Positions 18,086-26,541 of a stretch of 64,000 nucleotides of DNA are shown one piece after another. Within the stretch, counting starts at the first letter, position 1; every line of letters starts with the position of its first letter. The stretch spans positions 1 through 64,000 of the forward strand of contig NZ_MPDJ01000014.1 in NCBI RefSeq assembly GCF_001881565.1, given 5' to 3'. The stretch is from Eisenbergiella tayi. Its GTDB lineage: Bacteria > Bacillota > Clostridia > Lachnospirales > Lachnospiraceae. The notes beneath the pieces were generated by a model. It did not search any database. It was not told the origin of the DNA and saw only the letters and a list, made by a program, of their open reading frames with translations. Position numbers and translations under genes: made by a program.

Positions 18086-18105
18086 TATTAAAGGGAGGTG
18101 TTTTT

Positions 18106-18996
18106 TTGCAGGGAAAATCATTGAAAGATAAAGTAGTACCATATCTGTTTATTCTGCCTTTCCTTATTTCCTTTCTTTTATTTTTTGTAATACCAAGTAT
18201 ATATTCTTTTTATCTGAGCTTTACTAAATATCCTGGATATGGGCAGGCTAAATGGCTGGGAATTCAGAATTACAGGAATATTCTGCACTATGGAAGATTT
18301 TGGGATGCTTTGGGAAGAACATTTTTTTATTGGCTGGTTAAGTTTATTCCTGTTACAGTAATCAGCTTTATGATGGCTTATTGCCTTAAGACAAAGGCTA
18401 TTGTTAATAACCCTGTTTCCAAGGTTATAAAACCGATTCTGTTCCTTCCTCAGGTATGTGCAACAACAGCCTGTGCTCTGGTTTTTATGATTATTTTTGC
18501 TACACAGACAGGAGTAATCAATCAAATTTTTGGAGGGGAAATTTCCTGGATAGAAAATGCCAGAACATCTAAATGGGTGGTATTGATTTTGCTGATCTGG
18601 CGAGGAGCAGGATGGTTTATGGTAGTTTATCTGTCAGGGATGACAGCCGTTTCTCAAGATGTAATAGAGGCATCCAAAATCGATGGAGCCAATGCGGCCC
18701 AAACGCTAAGACTTATCATCATTCCCCTCATGAAACAGACCTTTAAATTTGCTTTTATTATGGATGCTATTTCCAGTCTGAGGATGTATACGGAAGCAGC
18801 TGTTCTTACAGCAAAAGACGCGGGAGGTGTAGCAAGAGAGGTCGCAGAAGGGGTTATTAACCTATTGATGTTTAACTTGAATTCCGGTAATTTTGGTATG
18901 GCATGTGCCTATGGCTGGATCATATTTGTGATTATATTTGTCATATCTTTGTTTATTCTGGGAACGTTCCGTGAGAAAAAGGAGAAAGGGCGGTAA
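18106..18996 (+). CDS. Sugar ABC transporter permease (MalF/UgpA type)
   Basis: A 296-residue inner membrane permease with six predicted helices. The EAA loop, which docks the ATPase, reads EASKIDGANAAQTLRLIIIPLM near residue 190 onward in two conserved pieces (EASKIDGA and IIIPLM). The start is TTG at 18106, placed six bases after AAGGGAGGTG; no ATG fits. It works with the next permease as a heterodimer. No ATPase gene lies in the operon, so a shared MsmX-like ATPase elsewhere is expected. Confidence 0.92.
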   Translation: MQGKSLKDKVVPYLFILPFLISFLLFFVIPSIYSFYLSFTKYPGYGQAKWLGIQNYRNILHYGRFWDALGRTFFYWLVKFIPVTVISFMMAYCLKTKAIVNNPVSKVIKPILFLPQVCATTACALVFMIIFATQTGVINQIFGGEISWIENARTSKWVVLILLIWRGAGWFMVVYLSGMTAVSQDVIEASKIDGANAAQTLRLIIIPLMKQTFKFAFIMDAISSLRMYTEAAVLTAKDAGGVAREVAEGVINLLMFNLNSGNFGMACAYGWIIFVIIFVISLFILGTFREKKEKGR

Positions 18997-19001
18997 TAAA
19001 A

Positions 19002-19841
19002 TTGAAGAAACAATATAAGTGGAAAAGTTTGCCGGTATGGATCTTTTTAGTTATCATGTGCCTTCTTTCCCTGTTTCCCGTTTACATTATGATAACAGGA
19101 TCTTTTAAGAGTGCTTCAGATTTAGCAGTGAATTCCTATGGACTTCCTCAGAAATGGACACTGGAAAACTACAGAAGGCTTTTATCGTATAACAGTGGAA
19201 TTATTGCCAGGACATACATGAATTCTATAGTAATTACGGCCTCCCATACTATATTGGTTATGTTATTTGGTTCTATGGCGGCTTTTGCATTTTCTAAGTA
19301 TCATTTTAAAGGTAAAACAGTCCTTTTCACCCTGCTACTTGCCACGATGATGGTACCGTTTGAACTAAGTGTGACACCATTATATATCATGTTCAGTAAG
19401 ATTGGATGGCTGAATTCCTATAAAATACAAATCATTCCATTTACAGCAAATGTTTTCGCCATGTTTATGATCCGCCAGTTTATGGAAGGTATTCCGGATT
19501 CTTTGGTTGAGGCTGCCAGGATAGACGGAGCAGGACATTTTAAAATTTATTACAAGATTATGGTACCTATATGTAAACCGGTAATGGGATCTACTACGGT
19601 ATTAGTAGCTTTGGCTAAATTTAATGATTATCTTTGGCCTAAAGTTGTGGTTCAGAAACAAATGTATCAGCCTATTATGACAGTACTGCCCACTCTAAAT
19701 GAAAAGAATGTAGTCTGGAATATCCCAAGGGAACTGATTCTAACGGGATGTACTATTGTTATTGTACCACTTATTATTTTGTTTGTTTGTCTACAGGATT
19801 TATTTATGGATTCAGTAGCAATTGGCGCGGTAAAAGAATAG
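19002..19841 (+). CDS. Sugar ABC transporter permease (MalG/UgpE type)
   Basis: A 279-residue permease with six membrane helices and the MalG-type loop EAARIDGAGHFKIYYKIMVP near residue 168. It is the partner of the preceding permease, whose stop lies six bases upstream. The start is again TTG (19002), supported by GGAGAAAGGGCGG before it. The C-terminal MDSVAIGAVKE is typical of this group. It completes the membrane part of a CUT1 carbohydrate importer. Confidence 0.92.
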   Translation: MKKQYKWKSLPVWIFLVIMCLLSLFPVYIMITGSFKSASDLAVNSYGLPQKWTLENYRRLLSYNSGIIARTYMNSIVITASHTILVMLFGSMAAFAFSKYHFKGKTVLFTLLLATMMVPFELSVTPLYIMFSKIGWLNSYKIQIIPFTANVFAMFMIRQFMEGIPDSLVEAARIDGAGHFKIYYKIMVPICKPVMGSTTVLVALAKFNDYLWPKVVVQKQMYQPIMTVLPTLNEKNVVWNIPRELILTGCTIVIVPLIILFVCLQDLFMDSVAIGAVKE

Positions 19842-19877
19842 AAAGGAATAGCTGTACACAGGCTTGGAGGAAAAAAA

Positions 19878-20789
19878 ATGACACAATTCAGAGGTATTTT
19901 TGGTATACTCACGGCTTCTTATAAAGAGGATATGTCACTGGATGAAAAAAGTGTACGCAGTCAGGTGGATTTTTGTGTGAAAGCAGGAAGCCACGGGATT
20001 GTTGTTCCTGTGAATGCCAGTGAGTTTATTGTTTTAAGTGATGAGGAAAGAAAGGATATTATCAGATTCACGGTAGAACAGGCAGCTGGAAGAGTACCTG
20101 TTATAGCCGGGGTAACTACTCAGTCAACGTATCAGTCAGTAGAATTTGCTGCGTATGCAGGAAAGATAGGAGCAGATGGTTTAATTGCTATGCCTCCTTA
20201 TGGGGCTAGGGCTACTGATGATGAAATTGTAGAGTTTTATAAGAGGATAGGTGATGCAGGCAGGATTCCTGTGTTTATTCAAAATTATATTCCACCGGTA
20301 GGAACTGCAATGTCACCATCTCTTTGCGTCCGTATCATGCAAGAGGCAGATTATGCCAGTTACATAAAGGAAGAAACTCAATATTCCAGCCAGGTTATTA
20401 CTGAAATTGCCAGACTTGCTGAAATACTTCCGAAAGAAAAATATTTAGGTACTATGGGAGGAAAGGCAGGAAGGTATCTGATTGATGAATATCACAGAGG
20501 TGTCTGTGGAAATATGCCTGCCTGCGATATAGTAGATATCGATGCTAAAATATGGAACCTTCTGGAAGAGGGAAAAGAAAAAGAAGCAATAGCACTTTAT
20601 AATCAAGCTATTCCTCTTATGAATATGGAATATATGTATGGATATGTACTATATAAAGCTGTTTTGAAAAAGAGGGGCATAATAGACTGTGATTCAGTCC
20701 GGGTTCCTGGGGGAAAACGGCTGGATAAGTTTGACTATACGGAACTAGACAGGATTTTAAAGGAACTGGAACCTTATTATCAAGTATAA
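19878..20789 (+). CDS. DapA-family aldolase/dehydratase (class I, lyase)
   Basis: A 303-residue TIM-barrel protein of the dihydrodipicolinate synthase/N-acetylneuraminate lyase superfamily. The proton-relay tyrosine lies in VFIQNYIPP and the Schiff-base lysine in ASYIKEET. A lysine-biosynthesis role is unlikely, because it sits inside a sugar acid operon. The neighbours (sugar acid dehydratase, lactonase, dgoK-like kinase) suggest that it cleaves 2-keto-3-deoxy-galactonate or its 6-phosphate into pyruvate and (phospho)glyceraldehyde. Related enzymes instead dehydrate keto-deoxy acids, so the reaction is not settled by sequence. GGAGG precedes the ATG. Confidence 0.85.
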   Translation: MTQFRGIFGILTASYKEDMSLDEKSVRSQVDFCVKAGSHGIVVPVNASEFIVLSDEERKDIIRFTVEQAAGRVPVIAGVTTQSTYQSVEFAAYAGKIGADGLIAMPPYGARATDDEIVEFYKRIGDAGRIPVFIQNYIPPVGTAMSPSLCVRIMQEADYASYIKEETQYSSQVITEIARLAEILPKEKYLGTMGGKAGRYLIDEYHRGVCGNMPACDIVDIDAKIWNLLEEGKEKEAIALYNQAIPLMNMEYMYGYVLYKAVLKKRGIIDCDSVRVPGGKRLDKFDYTELDRILKELEPYYQV

Positions 20790-20824
20790 GCCAAGAGGAT
20801 TATAACAGTCAGGCGGTGGGATAA

Positions 20825-21967
20825 ATGAAAATTATAGATATGAAAATTGTCGTAGTCGGTAATCCATGGAAAAATTGGATATTTGTAAAAATTTTTACAG
20901 ATGAAGGGATAGAAGGCCTTGGTGAATGTACGGGAGGCTTGATGACAGCACCGAATGAAGGAAGTCTGAAGGAATTGAAAAGCCGTATTATAGGCCGGGA
21001 TCCAACCCGGGTGAATGAACTGATTGATTTTGTAAGAAAAACCCTTTTTCTTTCACGAGGAGGAAATGCTTTATCAGGCATTGAAATGGCATGCTGGGAT
21101 ATTATTGGAAAGACATGCGGCAGGCCGCTTTATCAGCTGCTTGGTGGAAAAGTAAGAGAAAAAATCAGAGTATATGCTAATGGATGGTATCAAGGCCCCA
21201 GAGAACCACAGGCATTTGCTGAAAAAGCTGCCCAAATGGTTGAGGCAGGATATACCGCCTTAAAATTTGATCCCTTTGGCAAAGCTTATAAATTCATGAG
21301 CAGGGAAGAAGAGATACTTTCCATGGATATAGTCAGAGCCGTAAGAAGAACGGTCGGGGAACAGGTAGATTTGATGATAGAGGCGCATGATCGTTTCAGC
21401 TTGTCACAGGCAGTGCGTTTAGGACAGCTTTTAGAGGAATTTCATCCATTTTGGTTTGAAACTCCTGTTTTATCGGATAATCTGGAAAAGGTGAATGAGG
21501 TAGCGTCAAGAATACATATACCAGTTATTGCCGGAGAACGTAGTGAGGATCCGCGGGAACTAGCAAGGCTAATGTCAGCAAACAAGATTGATCTTATTAA
21601 TCCGGAAATTCTTGGTGTGGGAGGTATCGGAGGCCTGTTGGATTGTTTTGCAGCAGCCAGATGCTTTGACTGTTTTGTAGCACCTCATAATGCTCAGAGT
21701 CCATATTGTACTGCTGCGAATGTGCATGTTGGTATTACGCAAACTAATTTGTTAATTCAGGAATGTTTTGATGATTCAGCAGCGCCTTGGGTGAGTGAGG
21801 TACTTCTTGGTTTCCCCAAAGTGAAGAATGGCTATATTGAGCCGGAAGATGTTCCAGGAATTGGGGTAAGCCTTCAGGAAGAAGAAGCATTGAAACATCC
21901 TTATGGAGATAAGAATTTTTTATGGATGTTTGAGGATGGATGGGAACGAAGAAAGGGAAACAAGTAG
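20825..21967 (+). CDS. Sugar acid dehydratase, enolase superfamily (galactonate dehydratase-like)
   Basis: A 380-residue protein of the mandelate racemase/muconate lactonizing enzyme family. The metal ligands appear as Glu in MIEAHDRF, Glu in FETPV and Glu in AGERS. The histidine of the EAH motif and the histidine of VAPHNAQSP are the likely catalytic bases. The layout resembles D-galactonate dehydratase (DgoD), but the first metal ligand is Glu where DgoD has Asp, so the substrate may be a related aldonate. It would produce a 2-keto-3-deoxy acid for the kinase and aldolase encoded in the same operon. GGCGGTGGG precedes the ATG. Confidence 0.85.
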   Translation: MKIIDMKIVVVGNPWKNWIFVKIFTDEGIEGLGECTGGLMTAPNEGSLKELKSRIIGRDPTRVNELIDFVRKTLFLSRGGNALSGIEMACWDIIGKTCGRPLYQLLGGKVREKIRVYANGWYQGPREPQAFAEKAAQMVEAGYTALKFDPFGKAYKFMSREEEILSMDIVRAVRRTVGEQVDLMIEAHDRFSLSQAVRLGQLLEEFHPFWFETPVLSDNLEKVNEVASRIHIPVIAGERSEDPRELARLMSANKIDLINPEILGVGGIGGLLDCFAAARCFDCFVAPHNAQSPYCTAANVHVGITQTNLLIQECFDDSAAPWVSEVLLGFPKVKNGYIEPEDVPGIGVSLQEEEALKHPYGDKNFLWMFEDGWERRKGNK

Positions 21968-21980
21968 AGGAGTCTGGGAT

Positions 21981-22757
21981 ATGCGGTTACAGGATAAAGT
22001 CATTGTAGTTACAGGAGCAACCAGTGGGATTGGAAAAGGAATTGCCAGGGTATTAGCCGGAGAAGGTGCTTGCATTGTTCTTGCGGGACGTAACAGCACT
22101 GCCGGGCTGAAAGTAGAAGAACAGATATGCCGGGATGGAGGCAATGCATTTTTCGTGGAAACAGATATTCGCTGCGTGGACATGTGTAGGTCGCTGATTG
22201 ATGAGACTGTCAAAAAATATGGCAGGATAGATGGTCTGGTAAATAACGCAGGGATATTTCCGTATGCGGAATTTGAAGAAGTAACCGAAGAAATGTATGA
22301 CTCTGTTTTGGAAACAAACATAAAAGGTGCCTTTTTTTGTACGCAGCAAGCTGTTAAGTATATGAAACAGCGCAGATGCGGTTCAGTGGTTAATATCGGT
22401 TCTACACATTGGCAAACAGGGGGACAGGGATTAAGTGTGTATTCGGTCTCAAAAGGAGGGCTGCATACTTTTACACAGCATATTTCGCATCATTATGCCC
22501 CGGATGGAATCCGCTGTAACTGGGTAACGGTAGGATGGGTTATGTCTGAAGGCGAAAAAAGCCGGCTTTTGAATACAGGAATGACGGAAGAAGATATTGC
22601 AGCACAGGCAAAAAAAGAAATACCTATGGGACAGTTTCAGACTGCTGAAGATATCGCGAATGCTTGTGTATATCTTTTGTCTGATGAAGCAATGCAGGTA
22701 ACAGGGACGGATATTAAGGTAACAGGCGGCTTTTTATCCGTATCCCGAATTGGATAA
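21981..22757 (+). CDS. SDR-family sugar dehydrogenase
   Basis: A 258-residue classical short-chain dehydrogenase. The NAD(P)-binding motif TGATSGIG (11-18), the NNAG motif and the active-site YSVSK (Tyr-x-x-x-Lys) are all present. I chose ATG 21981, which follows GAGGAGTCTGGG and gives the usual SDR N terminus (MRLQDKVIVVTG); an upstream in-frame ATG lies inside the dehydratase gene. In this operon it most plausibly oxidises an aldose to its lactone as the first step of an oxidative pathway, with the SMP-30 protein opening the lactone. Substrate is inferred. Confidence 0.88.
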   Translation: MRLQDKVIVVTGATSGIGKGIARVLAGEGACIVLAGRNSTAGLKVEEQICRDGGNAFFVETDIRCVDMCRSLIDETVKKYGRIDGLVNNAGIFPYAEFEEVTEEMYDSVLETNIKGAFFCTQQAVKYMKQRRCGSVVNIGSTHWQTGGQGLSVYSVSKGGLHTFTQHISHHYAPDGIRCNWVTVGWVMSEGEKSRLLNTGMTEEDIAAQAKKEIPMGQFQTAEDIANACVYLLSDEAMQVTGTDIKVTGGFLSVSRIG

Positions 22758-22776
22758 TTAGGGTTGGAGGAATATT

Positions 22777-24126
22777 ATGGGACAGATTAAAATAGCTATT
22801 ATCGGTGCAGGCAGCTCACAATTCTCAGGAGGAATAATAAGAGATATTTGTGTTACTCCGAATTTGCACGGAATAAAAATTACGTTGATGGACATTGATG
22901 AGAAACGGCTGCGTTTCATCGGTGCCATGGGAAAAAAACTGGCGGATGAACTTCATGCTCGTATTGATTTTGAGCTCACCACAGATAGGGAAAAAGCCCT
23001 TGATGGAGCATCTTTCGTTATAAATACCGCTCAGGACCAGGGGCATCCATGGGCTACAGAACTGACAGAAATGGCAAAACGTCATGGATATATGTATGGA
23101 GGCCTTCTTTCTCTTACCTACAACGCTGCCTTTCTGATAGATGTGGCAAAGGATATAGAAAGAATATGTCCGGATGCATTGCTTATCCAATCATCGAATC
23201 CGGTTTTTGAGGGATGTACCGCAATTACGCGAAGTACACGGGTGAAAACGGTAGGACTATGTCACGGACACTATGGTTATCGTGATATAGCTGATGTTTT
23301 GGGGCTGGAGCGGGAATATGTTTCAGCAAAGATGTGTGGCTTTAACCATTGGATTTTCATGACAGATTTCAGATATAAAGGAATTGATGCCTATCCTCTT
23401 ATAGATAGATGGATAGAGGAAGAAGCGGAGGAATATTGGAAAAAGCCAAGGAAATACTCCGATCAGCAAATGAGCAGGGCGGCTATTCATCAATATAAAA
23501 TGTTTGGTCTTATGCCTATTGGTGATACCCCTCGTATGATGGATTTTCCAACTATGTATGGTTGGATATACAATGAAAGCCTGGAAGCCAAAAAGTATTT
23601 TTATAGTCAGCAGGGAGGCTTTGACAGCGAAGAGGGATGGAACCAGTATCTGGCCGACTTAAATCAGAATTTAATAAAAATTGAAGAGGCTGCTGTGAAT
23701 CCTGAGAAAAAGGTAAGTGAAATTTTCGAACCCAAGCAGTCAGATGAACAGATTGTGCCAATAATAGAGTCTCTTTTGTTTGATATACCAAGGATATATC
23801 AAGTGAATATACCTAATAAGGGCAATTTATTGGAAGGTTTTCCTGAAAATATAGTAATAGAGGGGCAGGCATTGATATCCGGTGCAGGTATTCAGGGAAT
23901 ACATAATAACAGACTTCCGGACAGAGTCATGGCTGGAGCAATGAATCCCAGATATGTACAGTGTGAATTGATTTGTGAAGCGTTGCTTTCCGGAGAGCGG
24001 CAAGCTTTTAAGCTGGCTCTGCTGGCGGATCATTATACAAAGAGTGAAGCCCAGGTGGATGCTCTTCTGGACGAATGGTTTTCTCACCCGAAGAATACTG
24101 CTATTAACAAACTGCTGAAGAAATAA
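22777..24126 (+). CDS. GH4 glycosidase (alpha-galactosidase / alpha-glucosidase / alpha-galacturonidase group)
   Basis: A 449-residue protein of glycoside hydrolase family 4, whose members use NAD+ and a divalent metal in a redox-elimination mechanism. The N-terminal Rossmann motif IAIIGAGSSQF, the SSNP segment (IQSSNPVFEG), the metal-ligand region GLCHGHYG and the family GFNHW motif are visible. The length matches the unphosphorylated-substrate branch, which includes alpha-galacturonidase LplD. A galactoside or galacturonide substrate would agree with the galactonate-type enzymes around it. It acts in the cytoplasm on imported oligosaccharides. GTTGGAGG precedes the ATG. Confidence 0.88.
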   Translation: MGQIKIAIIGAGSSQFSGGIIRDICVTPNLHGIKITLMDIDEKRLRFIGAMGKKLADELHARIDFELTTDREKALDGASFVINTAQDQGHPWATELTEMAKRHGYMYGGLLSLTYNAAFLIDVAKDIERICPDALLIQSSNPVFEGCTAITRSTRVKTVGLCHGHYGYRDIADVLGLEREYVSAKMCGFNHWIFMTDFRYKGIDAYPLIDRWIEEEAEEYWKKPRKYSDQQMSRAAIHQYKMFGLMPIGDTPRMMDFPTMYGWIYNESLEAKKYFYSQQGGFDSEEGWNQYLADLNQNLIKIEEAAVNPEKKVSEIFEPKQSDEQIVPIIESLLFDIPRIYQVNIPNKGNLLEGFPENIVIEGQALISGAGIQGIHNNRLPDRVMAGAMNPRYVQCELICEALLSGERQAFKLALLADHYTKSEAQVDALLDEWFSHPKNTAINKLLKK

Positions 24127-24159
24127 GAGGCATAATATATTTACATAGGAGGGTAGGAT

Positions 24160-25644
24160 ATGTCAAGTAATATAGAATTACGAAATATAAATGGAAAACA
24201 GTTGATTTATGTGGAGGGAGATCCCTTTTTGATACTTAGTTTTCAGTTGGATTGTGATTCCTGCTATGATGCAGGCACAATAGACCGTATGATGAAAAAT
24301 GCGGTGAAGATGGGGTGTACAGGAATATCTCTTCTCTTATACTGGCGGTTGATCGAACCGGAAGAAGGTAAATACGATATGACGATTTTAAAGTCTATGC
24401 TGGACAGTGCGGCGGCATATGGTTTGAAAATTGTGCTCGTATGGTTTGGATCTTATAAAAATGCATGTATGCATTATGCTCCTGACTGGGTCATCCGGGA
24501 TAGAACACGTTTTGCCAGAGTGATAAAAGAAGATGGCAGTATAACCCCTTTTGTGGCCTGCCCTAATGGAAAGGAATTATTGGAGAAGGATATTGCTGCT
24601 GTCAGTCAGGTATTTTTATTCCTTAAGAGTGAAGATACCCAAAATACAGTAATTCTTTTTCAAGTTAATAATGAAACAGGAATTATTGGAAATACAGATC
24701 GCTGTCACTGTAAGGTATGTGAAAATCTGTTTATAGAAGGAGGATACCGGGAAAAGTACCCTGATAATGCAGCAGAGGCTTTTATGGCAGAAAGTATACT
24801 ATCCTATCAGGAAGCAATAGCAAAAAAAGCAAAAGAAATTTATGATATTCCCTGTTACATGAACTGCTGGCTTGCCCAACATTCTCCTGATTCGATACCA
24901 GGCTATACTTATCCCTGCGGGGGGCCGGTTTATCGTGTCCTGGATATTTACCGGGATAAAAAGAAATATGTGGACTTTGTTTCACCTGATATTTATACAC
25001 CAGGCTATAGAGATTTTATGAGAATTGCAGAAGAATATTGTTTTGAAGGAAATCCTTTATATGTTGCAGAGCATGCTTTGGGAAAAAGCAGCAGGGCTTA
25101 TAAAAATGTATATTATGCATTTGGAGAATTTGGAGCGCTTGGTTTTGACCCATGGGCTATTGACTGTGCATATCCGGATATGATGGAGTCTCCTCTATGT
25201 GACTGTTTTCATGAGCGTTGGAGTGATGAAGCATATGATATGCTGGAGTCTTTCGTTCCTATCAGGGATTGTATGATTCCGGTGGCAGAAAATATGGGTA
25301 CTGAAAGATTACAGTACTGGGTACAGGAAGAAGGAGAAACGTCAGTAACATTACTTTTCGAAGATGTAGCGGTTAAAGTGGATTATTGTAAGCCGGAATT
25401 TGGAGCTAGCCGTGGTATTGTAATTCGGATGGACGATAAGGAATTTATTGTACTTGGATGCAAATCGACATTTTGTTTCCTGGATAGGAACGGGAAAAAA
25501 CTTCGGCTTAAGGATTCCTGGAGAGGCACATATAAAAAGAGAAAATTCATCAGAGAACGAAGAAATACCATATCTTGGAATGATGATGCATTTACAGTTA
25601 TGCTGAAAGAATGTGGGGTTACCCTGAATATTCTGGATGAATGA
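24160..25644 (+). CDS. Clan GH-A glycosidase, GH42/GH35-like
   Basis: A 494-residue protein with a TIM-barrel domain of the beta-galactosidase type (residues about 20-370) and a small C-terminal beta domain. The acid/base is likely E172 in VNNETG and the nucleophile E304 in VAEHALG, a pair at the ends of strands 4 and 7 as expected for clan GH-A. There is no signal peptide, so it acts inside the cell. It follows the GH4 gene by 33 bases. The combined GH4 and GH-A activities suggest an imported sugar bearing both alpha and beta linkages. Family number is uncertain. Confidence 0.75.
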   Translation: MSSNIELRNINGKQLIYVEGDPFLILSFQLDCDSCYDAGTIDRMMKNAVKMGCTGISLLLYWRLIEPEEGKYDMTILKSMLDSAAAYGLKIVLVWFGSYKNACMHYAPDWVIRDRTRFARVIKEDGSITPFVACPNGKELLEKDIAAVSQVFLFLKSEDTQNTVILFQVNNETGIIGNTDRCHCKVCENLFIEGGYREKYPDNAAEAFMAESILSYQEAIAKKAKEIYDIPCYMNCWLAQHSPDSIPGYTYPCGGPVYRVLDIYRDKKKYVDFVSPDIYTPGYRDFMRIAEEYCFEGNPLYVAEHALGKSSRAYKNVYYAFGEFGALGFDPWAIDCAYPDMMESPLCDCFHERWSDEAYDMLESFVPIRDCMIPVAENMGTERLQYWVQEEGETSVTLLFEDVAVKVDYCKPEFGASRGIVIRMDDKEFIVLGCKSTFCFLDRNGKKLRLKDSWRGTYKKRKFIRERRNTISWNDDAFTVMLKECGVTLNILDE

Positions 25645-25674
25645 AAATATGTTGGCTGAAAAAGGAGAAATCAG

Positions 25675-26541
25675 ATGAAACAGCTTGAGGCACAGTTGGA
25701 AGAAGCCATTAAATGTTTATTGGGAGAAGGTCCCTGTTATGATGAAAAAACAGGGATACTGTCTTGGGTGGATATTAAAACCGGTACCCTTTATAAAAAG
25801 AAAGAAGGCAGAGTTACATCTATTCAAACAGGACAATATCTGGGAGCAGCAGTTCCTGCTGACAGCGGAAATTATGTAGGTGTGCTGACCACCGGAATTT
25901 ATCTTATAACAGATAAGACTATTCATAAAATATATACCCTGAATGAATTTCATGATTTCCAGCGTGCTAATGATGCGAAATGTGATGCCGAAGGCAGACT
26001 CTGGTTAGGTTCCATGCCATTATTTGAAGATGATATGGATAAAGGAGGAAATCTGTATTGCTATAGTATGAAAGCTGGATGCAGGCTGATGTTTGGTGGA
26101 ACAAAAATATCCAATGGTATGGCTTGGAGCAGAGACGGACAAATCATGTACTATATTGATTCAGCTAGGAAACAGGTAGATGCTTTTGATTATGATATGC
26201 AAAATGGGATGATTGGTAACAGAAGAAAAGTGATTGAAATTCCCGTTGGTGTCCCGGATGGAATGACTATCGATGAAGAAGGAATGCTTTGGATAGCCTT
26301 ATGGGGAACGGGCAGTGTAGGAAGATTCTGTCCTATAACTGGTAAAATGTTGGAAAGAATTATAGTACCCACATTAAATGTGTCTTCCTGCTGTTTGGGA
26401 GGACCGGAAGGCGATATCCTATACATAACGACATCAGGGGAAGGCGGCGGGAATGGAGACGGATTTTTATATTCAGTACATACTGGTGTGAGAGGGCTTC
26501 CTGTAAATCGGTTTGATGACAGAAAATGGATATTACAATGA
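25675..26541 (+). CDS. SMP-30/gluconolactonase family lactonase
   Basis: A 288-residue six-bladed beta-propeller of the SMP-30/regucalcin/gluconolactonase family. The early GEGPCYDEKTGILSWVDI pattern carries the metal-binding Glu, and NDAKCDAEGRLW and DSARKQVDAFDYD supply the usual Asn and Asp ligands. It probably opens a sugar lactone made by the SDR enzyme to the free aldonate for the dehydratase. The stop overlaps the start of the kinase gene (ATGA at 26538-26541), so translation is coupled. Confidence 0.87.
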   Translation: MKQLEAQLEEAIKCLLGEGPCYDEKTGILSWVDIKTGTLYKKKEGRVTSIQTGQYLGAAVPADSGNYVGVLTTGIYLITDKTIHKIYTLNEFHDFQRANDAKCDAEGRLWLGSMPLFEDDMDKGGNLYCYSMKAGCRLMFGGTKISNGMAWSRDGQIMYYIDSARKQVDAFDYDMQNGMIGNRRKVIEIPVGVPDGMTIDEEGMLWIALWGTGSVGRFCPITGKMLERIIVPTLNVSSCCLGGPEGDILYITTSGEGGGNGDGFLYSVHTGVRGLPVNRFDDRKWILQ

